64,000 nt of DNA from positions 62,001 to 126,000 of the forward strand of contig NW_021163112.1 in the NCBI RefSeq assembly GCF_004324835.1, written 5' to 3'. Below are positions 56,241-64,000 of this stretch, piece after piece (positions within the stretch are counted from its first letter, which is position 1; the number at the start of each line of letters is the position of its first letter). Both the position numbers and the translations under genes were made by a program. This stretch comes from Dendronephthya gigantea (Eukaryota > Cnidaria > Anthozoa > Malacalcyonacea > Nephtheidae). Under the pieces are notes generated by a model, which searched no databases, was not told the origin of the DNA, and was given only the letters and a program-made list of their open reading frames with translations.

Positions 56241-59200
56241 ATGTCCAAAGGTGATAAAGTGCCGGAGGAAATCAAGAGTTTTCTGCGCTCCGTTTTGATA
56301 TCTAGCAATGGCGTTAAGCAAAGCCGAGTGCAGAAGGACTACCACGAACTGGCTGGCGAGAGATTGATGTGGAAAAACTATGGATTCTCGTCGCTAAACG
56401 AGTTTCTAAAAGCACTACCTGATGTATGTATGTTGCAGTACAGTCCAAAGGATAAGGAGAATCGCGTTTACGCCGTCCAAAAGGAAGGCACATACATGTC
56501 TTCGCATGCGAAAAAGAATGCAAAGGTGGCAAGCTCGTCGATATCGCCCATCAAAGAAACGAACTTGGCCGAAAACGGTCGAATTGTTCAAAACGACGGT
56601 GAGAAGATAAGAGTGACAGTAGCAAATACACCTTTAAACACATCTTCAGAGAGCGAAAGTAGCGATCTGCTGCCGAATAGCGACGGACTCTACCAGGTGT
56701 ATGTCGTGAAGTTGCCTGAAAAGTGTACTGAGGTATAGTTTTTGATAAGAATGCTCCGTTTTTGGGTACAGTTTAGAAAACCAGGACATGCAATAGGGTA
56801 TTATGTTGAAGATCTGTTGGAAGATCAATTTGTGTGTCTGGAACTGCCTTGGTCGTTGAAAATAGTGTTTACTCTTGTTCTAACATACTCCGTTTTATGA
56901 ATGAAGTAACATAAAAAAGGCAGTTCTATATAGCATTTATTACTGTTAGGAGTTGGATTGGCCAGATATTCTTATGGAATTTGACAGCTTTGAAATCCTG
57001 AGTGACAGGAGCAGGTGGAATTTGCCCAGAGGCATTAGATCCATTTTTATGTCATGTCATGGTGACCTGCTATGCACCAGCAGGAAAATGTCAATGCCTC
57101 TGTGTATCGATTGTAACCCTCTCAGGGATATGGTGTAACATTGATTCCTGAATTACCGTAAGCGATCCAATAAACGTGCAGGGCATTTAATACATAGTAG
57201 CAGTTCTAAAGGAGGGGTTTAATAGATACAAGGTGTTTATTAGAGAGAGGGGTTTATATTATTACTCTCACCTTACTATGACCACTCTTCAATGTTTTAG
57301 ACTGAACTGAGAAATTGCTTTCAAATTTATGGTAAAGTTGTGGAATGTCAGGTAGTAAGAAGCTCAATTGGAAAAAAGTAAGTCAAAATATTTATTGATT
57401 TTACTGTTCTATAGATGTATAGAATTGCACCATGAACTAGGTTAAACCAGGTTTTTGACATCATAGAGATAACCTTTTCATATTTTGCAATTCTATGTTC
57501 ATTTTCAAGCCTTGCATCATTGATATGATTCCAAGAATAGTTGGAGCTGGCATATCCAACATTTATAGACTATCTCTGTCACAATGCCATGGTCAAATTC
57601 ATTTGTACGAAAAAAACTGATTTGTGTTCATCCAAACTGTGCCAAATATTTCTGTGTGTTATTTACGATGTATTGTTTACATCATTTAAAGGGCAATAAC
57701 TAGACCACTTAATTAAGTGATTCATATTCATATATTCATGTTTTCATACCATCGCAAGAATAGCTTTGCAAAGAAATCAGTTGGGCATGAGATGAATATA
57801 GATCAATAGACATTTCCCTTCTGGCTTTCAAGCATGCAATGTGTGACGGTAGTTGATTATCAAGCAACTTTGAGTTGCGATATTGCATGTACTATCAGTG
57901 CAGCCGATTTGGCGCATGCTCATGCAGTAACTCGAAACTGGTTGCTAAGCTAGCCATCGCTGCTAATTTTTTGAACATGTGACAGCAAAACTGTAGACTA
58001 CTTTCAAGGCAGCGGTCAAGGCGCAAACAGTATGTGTGATTTTGGGGCATAGGTTGTGCAAGCAGAGGCCGGCCTTTACTTTCTAAAAACGTTAGTATCC
58101 TTGAATTTGAAGTGTGTATAATTCCACTCTAACTTAAGACCCTTTAAACCCTAGAATTTATGTGCATCGAGTGAAGTGCCAAAAATCACAATTCATTCAT
58201 AATAGTTTGATTAAGTTTTCTCAAGCTTTGTGGTCTCCTAAGCCCTATAGCTATATTTTTAATTATTATAAAAAATAAATATCATATTTTTTTAATACCA
58301 TCAAACCTAAAAAAAGAAATGCTTACATTAAGGATTGGCTTTATACGCTACTCATTAAAAAATGAGGCACAACTAGCATTGACAGAGGGCAGGAGGAACC
58401 CTCCTAAGATCTTTGGAGTCACACTTGAGGTTGGAAAAACCAAGAAAAAGTCCAATGACAATATTGAAACATCTGTGAATGCTGCATTGAATTCAGAGCC
58501 AAGTGAGGGAAGCATATCATCATTTTCATCATCTACTCCTTCTTCGCCAATAAAAAGCAATGCCCCACCAACTGCTCTACAAGATCAACAACAGGCCAAA
58601 AACAATCTGCCAACAGCGCCGCATTTTCCAACATACCGCCCAATGAACACACAATCAAATTCTCCTCAAACAACTGGAAACAGCCAGCCATATTTAGCCG
58701 AAAATCCACCTCACAATACACAGACACCCCTTTCTGTACAATTACCCCCAACACAACTTGCAAACATGGGCAATAATGGACCATGGATACTAGACCCTAA
58801 TTCAACAACAAAGACATTGCTCTCATTACAACCGGTCTCTGAAACAAGGACATCAAGTAAAGAGCCAACCAACACTGTTTCAAAACCACTCGAAAAAGTA
58901 GACAATAGACTGAATTACAGCCTAGTAATTTCTGGTTATGATAGAAAAATGACTGAGGTATGTATGTCAACACACTTAATTCCAGTGATGTCACTATTAA
59001 GAAAAAATCAACTAGTCAGAAAAATCAACATATATTTCTAGTCATTTCTACAGGGCAGTAGTATTTTTACAGGTCTGACAGTTTTTTTCATTATATTCTT
59101 TCATTAACCTAATATACTAGCAATGCACCCAGATGTGCCTTACTTTAGTATTTTACTCTGTCTAATGCCAGATGATTTTACTTGCTATCAGTGGAAGAGT

Positions 59201-62200
59201 ACTGTCAGTTAATAAGTTAACATAACTATCTGTCAGTGTCTTTTGTTAATCCATTAGCTTGCACTGCACCCAGATGTGGCCTACTTTAGTATTTTACTCT
59301 GTTTAATGCCTAATAATTTTATCCATTGATCAGTGGCAGAACACTGTGGGTACGTTAATGAGTTAATTAAGGAGGCACTCAATTTACTGTCTTTTTAGTA
59401 TTTAACTCTCGAATTTCGACTGTTTTTTAGGCCAATATAAAGCAGGTGTTTCAGAATGTTCATGATTTGCAATGCATTGAATATCAACCACAGTAAGTTT
59501 GATAGTGAACCAAACAAAGTATGATGTGTTTGAATAAAGTTATAATTCAGTTCAATCACTTTTTTAGTTATAGTATAGCCCGGTTTAAAACTAAAGATGC
59601 ATCTTTACATGCAGTTAATGAGTTAAATGGAAAATATTGCAATGGCTGTGTATTGTTGGTGAAACCTTTAACAAAACATCCATCAGATATGGATGAAGCG
59701 GAGCCTGTTAGGATAGTCAATGAAGAAAAATTACCTGGTGAGCATTAGGGTGGTACATATATAACATCCATCTGAGAAGTCGCACTTCCACATATTTTTA
59801 AAAAGACTATCACCGCTAACAATATTTTTGCCTTGTAGAGTTTCAGGATGAATTTACCAAGATCTACGACTTCTTCAGCGAAGCAATATCAGGTTGCTGT
59901 AGGCAAGACTATCTGCACTGGCTGAACAATCTACCATCAATATTTGAAGTGAAAATAATGGATCTCATTGATCCTTGTACTTTCTGGGTTCACCTTTCGG
60001 ACGGGGTGAGGCTTTTTACATCAATCAAATTATTTGCCATCCCTTTCACTTGTATTTTCTGCCCTAATTAACAATGGTTCTACTGTTTTAGACAAACGCA
60101 TACCGTGATTTCAATGAATTAACACATCAGCTTTCGTTGATCAAACCATCTTCTGGTTTAAGTTGTTTAAAGAATAATGAATTCGGTGCAGGACAGTTTT
60201 CTGATGATGGACTATGGTACAGGTAAGTCTTTACTCATATTTGAATAAAAGGAATAGTCACTGACCAAATAAATAGATTAACTCATTAACTGGCAGTCCT
60301 CTTCCACTGGTGATAAAATCATCAGATATTACACAGAGTGAAATACTAAAGTACGACACATCTTGCTCAGCCTTGGTGCATTGCAAGAAAATGGGTTGAT
60401 GTTAATACCTTGGCCTTAGAAAATGTTTGTAGTAGTGTGAATAATAGTTGCTGTATTCAAATTCTTATGAAATAAATTCTGTATTTAATAAGTTGCTGTT
60501 TTCAAATTTTCATGAAATAAATTCCATATTCAATGAGATGCTGTATTCAAATTCTCATGTAGCTTATAAGATGCAATTTTTGCTTTCAATGTTTTGAGCG
60601 ACCTCGCTGAGATTTAATTTATATGAAATTGAAGTCTTTAGTAACCTTATTCACGAGCAAACCAAATGAGACTAAAAATGACATATTTTTTGGCAGATGC
60701 TATTGTCGTGAGGCTTCAACAGATGGGCGCCTGCTTCATGTGATCTATATTGATTATGGTAACACTGAATGGTTAGAAAGACAAAGAACCGTGAAGTTGA
60801 ATGACTCTTACTTTAAACTTCGACCTCAGGGCATCCTTGTTAAACTTTCAGGTAAGAATTGCTAAGAACCTGTGGTACTATTAGAAAATGCAAGAGTGCA
60901 GCATTATGGATCCCTGACTCACATGAGAAACATTTTACAAACCTCAAATATATGCATCTGAAACTATAATATGTTCACTTATATAATCTGAAAACAACAT
61001 TAGAATTAAGAGATTTCTTGTGGTATACTGGATAACTGGAAAGAAAATTACAGTTAACTGAAGCTATATAGCTACATGTGTATATCTGTTTCAGACTTTT
61101 AGTGAGGTAATAATGTTGGGCTGTTTACAGCGATAATAAAAGCTGCACTGCATTAAATTTTGGAAACACCTATCGCGTGGTTATTTTGCAACTAGCAAGT
61201 ATTATGTCGACTTAAGTAAGCTTTTTTTTGTAGTGACATGAATTACATTTCTTTTTTAGGATTTAGATTTAAGTCAAGCAACAACAGCGAACTTGACAGC
61301 AAATTGTTATCAACAGCAAAAAATCTCCTGATGTTTAAATGTTTTCAAGCGAGAAGAGGTTCTGTGGATTCTTCGAAGGTATCTAAAGAATAAATGTGTA
61401 TTAACATTGAACATTGTACTGACAACAGACTATGTAAGAATATATATTTTTTGGGCTAAACAAAGTACAGTATAAGATGAGTAATCAAGGAATTATGTTT
61501 GAAATATGTTTGGAATATACTAACGGTAGATAGCCAATGGTTCTTTAACAAGAATTTATATACAATTTTTAGGCCTAATCATTTATCAGTTTGAGTCTTG
61601 GAATTGCAACTTAACTATTACGTGAAAAAAAATTTCCCGCCATTTTTCTTGTTTTTAACGAATTTCTTACAAGAATAAGAATAAGAACAAGTCATTTTCA
61701 ACGATGAGAACCAGTCCGGATGTAAATTTCCTTTATTTCTCTTTTCATATCGTTGATTATTGTCTGCACAAAATGAAGAAATGTTCTATAACATTTACAC
61801 CATATATTTCGACCTCTGAATTCATTAAGAAGTGGAAATGAGGGAAATGTAGAATAGAATTGAGTTACTGGGATTAGATTTAATTAAGTCATCATCTTTT
61901 TCAAGCCGTTTCTGTTGGAAATCGAGCTTTTGCAGTCCAAAGGAGAATCGGTCCTTTCTGAGCTGGAGTCGTTATCTGGAGTGGAAACCCGGCAAAAGGA
62001 ATCATCTCCACCCCCTCCGCTTCTGTTATCTGGCCAACCCCCCGTGCCAACAATTGTTAAACCGCCAAAGGACACTTTCTCTTCTGTTGACAGAGAAATT
62101 CATTACGTCTGGATAACTAATGTAAGTGTCATATTATATGCATGAGGCCTGTTATGATGATGATAGTTAGTGATATGGTGCAGTTTGTAATCGATCTGAT

Positions 62201-63630
62201 CATATGTAATAGACTAGTACTAGAAGAAGTTTATTTTGCTTTATTCAGTCGCAAACTAAGTGTTACACTACGTGATTTAAGACCTGCGACGCCCACTTCG
62301 TATAGTCCTGGTTCTGTCTATAACAAAGCAAATCATAGAGTCCTTCTTAATGGCTCTGCGCATGCGTTTCATGCCTTAACCATTGCTGTTAATAACTCGA
62401 TTTAATACAACTCTCTCCAACAAAAAGCGATGTCTTCAACTTCATTACTGTATTCATTCGCTTGCCAGAGAAGCATTTACTGTCGTTAGTTCAAATTTTA
62501 AATTGAACAATAAGCTATTTCAATTTGCAGATAAAATCTCCCACAACATTCAACTTTCAACTGGTGAACAGTTCTTCCAGAGAGGCTATAAAAAGAATAC
62601 AAGAAATGCTTCTGAAATGCAATATTCAGAATAAGGTGAGTAGTAAGACCTTTTGCAGTTGGAAATTTGGCAAATATTTGAACGAAACAAACTCCAAAAA
62701 TCGCCATTTCGCAAACGCAAGATTTAAGATTAATCACGAAAACAAGAATCTGGTATTTCTAAAGGCCCATTTACACTATGCGATTTAAGATTCGTACCCT
62801 GGCGTATGTGAACGTATGAACACACGTTCAAACGTGACATATCAAATTTCAACCTGAACAAAATTGAATGAAGATTATGCATATGCACTCTTTTGCATCC
62901 GTCAGAATGATAATTGCATCATACAACTTATGGTGTAGTCGAAATAGGCCCGAAGAAATAAGAGATATAATTTAGTAACGTATTAAATTGCTGCACATTT
63001 ATTATACCATTCACCAAAAGGCACTGAAGTAAATGCATTCGTTCCAGGTTAATGTTAAAGATCCAAAAATAAGTAACCTCGTTTGCTATCATAAAAATGG
63101 ACTAGAAAGGTCTCGTGTCACCTTCATAAGCTCCACTGGTACTCCTGGAAAGGTTAGTTGTATTTCTTTATAGTTGTTAATTGTTTGTGGTTTACACCAT
63201 GTAATTTATTAGATTTCTAAGCTTAACACCATGCAAAACTTCAAAGAACATATTTGTATTTCTTTGTTGTATAAAACCTGATTTACCAACGTTCGTTACA
63301 ACTTTTCTGGCTATAACTAGTTGTATATTGTAAAGAAATTGTTGGCAATAATATTTTCGGGGTGCATCGCCTAAACCTGTTTTTATTAACGGGGAAAAAA
63401 CTGGTGCGTCTTGCTTTTAAAAGGAGTTGTCATCTTGTGTGTAGGTGACAGTACTTCATGTGGATACGGGTAAAGTGGCTGTAGTTCCTTTGATGTCATT
63501 CATTGCGTTACCACAAGAAGCGAAGGATATTCCATATCAGGGCAGGCCAGCAATTTTATACCGTGTTCCACAGGATCCTCTGGCAAAGTCTGCTAAAGCT
63601 TTGGAATTTATCATTCAACAAGCAACCGAG
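56241..63630 (+). CDS. LOTUS-RRM-RRM-Tudor-Tudor protein, partial at the window end
   Basis: Exon 1 (56241-56732) encodes a LOTUS domain (SSNGVKQSRVQKDYHELAGE, GFSSLNEFLKALPDV), the fold that binds Vasa helicase and RNA in TDRD5/TDRD7-type germ-granule proteins. Exons 56950-57132 and 57301-57351 (LCIDCNPLRDMTELRNCF) and the start of the next (GFIRYSLKNEAQLAL) form an RRM. The long exon ending at 58957 continues with a Ser/Thr/Pro/Gln/Asn-rich linker; its 5' edge near 58320-58335 is unresolved. Exons ending 58957, 59431-59492 and 59568-59737 give a second RRM (SLVISGYDRKMTE, IARFKTKDASLHAVNELNG). Tudor 1 is 59839-60005, 60092-60222, 60697-60851 and 61260-61378 (FWVHLSDG, VIYIDYGNTEW). After a Pro-rich exon (61906-62121), exons 62531-62635, 63048-63152 and 63445-63630 form a second Tudor-like domain (VLHVDTGKVAVV). 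The last donor (gtttgt) points to exons beyond 64000. It is related to the TDRD5/7/10 group, probably in piRNA or germ-granule work. Orthology is not settled. Confidence 0.82.
59113..59226 (+). repeat. Dispersed repeat family B, copy 1
   Basis: Starts gcaatgcacccagatgtgcc and contains tactttagtattttactctg and taatgccagatgatttta. It is in a Tudor-gene intron. A sister copy follows about 150 bases on. Confidence 0.8.
59262..59375 (+). repeat. Dispersed repeat family B, copy 2
   Basis: gcactgcacccagatgtggc, then tactttagtattttactctg, ending in gttaatgagttaa. A direct repeat of copy 1 in the same intron. Confidence 0.8.
60271..60385 (-). repeat. Dispersed repeat family B, copy 3 (inverted)
   Basis: ttaactcattaactggcagt through gagtgaaatactaaagtacg to ccttggtgcattgcaag is the reverse complement of copies 1 and 2. 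It lies in a later intron of the same gene. Confidence 0.8.
62763..62822. mobile_element. One-sided fragment resembling MITE family D
   Basis: aaaggcccatttacactatg followed by cgatttaagattcgtaccct resembles the left end of the copy at 33891. No matching right end was found. Confidence 0.45.
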
Positions 63631-64000
63631 GTTTGTTGAGTTTAAAAGCACTTTTACAAGCGTCAACCGTCTTAGAATTAGATTATAAAACAAGCCATGA
63701 GAAGATTGTTTGGATTCAAAAACATCGGCTATTGTAATAGACGCAAATTAGGGAGGATTGCCTCACCTTTGCGTATCGTTTCAACCATGTTTTGAATCCT
63801 CTGGGAACGAAGACCAATTGTAAAATAACATGTATATAACGTGTGTTCTGATTGGTCGAAGCCCGTTTTTGAATCAGCCAATCCAAACACAGAAATTTGA
63901 TTTGCATTTTCATATAAAACGTGGAACACTACCTTGTTGATGTTATTTTATAAAACAATTACTTAATGGCTTCGGCTCGTGTTTCGCGCGCTTTTCTTAA
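63631..64000. other. Intron of the Tudor gene, cut by the window end
   Basis: Contains gattggtcgaagcccgtttt followed by tgaatcagccaatc (a small imperfect inverted repeat) and, at the edge, ggcttcggctcgtgtttcgc. These look like parts of another dispersed element, incomplete here. Confidence 0.4.

Overview
The window is eukaryotic nuclear DNA from an animal. It holds long intron-rich genes with GT-AG splicing, short exons, many small inverted-repeat transposons, and metazoan-specific genes (MEF2, an HCN channel, Ig-superfamily genes, a Tudor protein). Gene content and repeat load fit a marine invertebrate. A cnidarian, perhaps an anthozoan, is my best guess, but no marker here proves the phylum.

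Layout. 156-12278 (+): complete coding region of MEF2 in eight exons with a 7.7 kb first coding intron. 16404-19409 (+): an uninterrupted 1001-codon gene with ankyrin repeats, a kinase-like domain and a KEN ribonuclease domain, the architecture of vertebrate RNase L. A transposon-derived hairpin lies in its 3' flank. 19925-24430 (+): TRIP4 (ASC-1) in 13 exons. 24754-30891 (+): a hyperpolarisation-activated cyclic-nucleotide-gated (HCN) channel in nine exons. 31500-34853 (+) and 39654-37256 (-): two small convergent Ig-domain genes, each with a signal peptide. 39714-43983: relic of a tyrosine-recombinase retroelement with split direct repeats and an odd array of short hairpins. 46508-46466 (-): an isolated signal-peptide exon. 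47000-53482: a young-looking BEL/Pao LTR retroelement on the minus strand. 55775-54132 (-): intronless DBR1, the lariat debranching enzyme. 56241-63630 (+, continuing past the window): a LOTUS-RRM-RRM-Tudor-Tudor protein divergent from DBR1.

The host genes do not form one pathway. RNase L-like, DBR1, TRIP4 and the LOTUS/Tudor protein all touch RNA biology, but that may be chance. The observations most worth follow-up are the RNase L-like gene with its KEN catalytic residues intact, the LOTUS-RRM-RRM-Tudor architecture, the 114-bp repeat arrays in opposite orientation inside TRIP4 introns, and several near-perfect hairpins.

All exon junctions come from reading splice signals, reading-frame continuity and remembered homologues. 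No alignment or transcript data were used. Some boundaries (HCN exon 2, the Tudor gene between exons 3 and 4) are unresolved.
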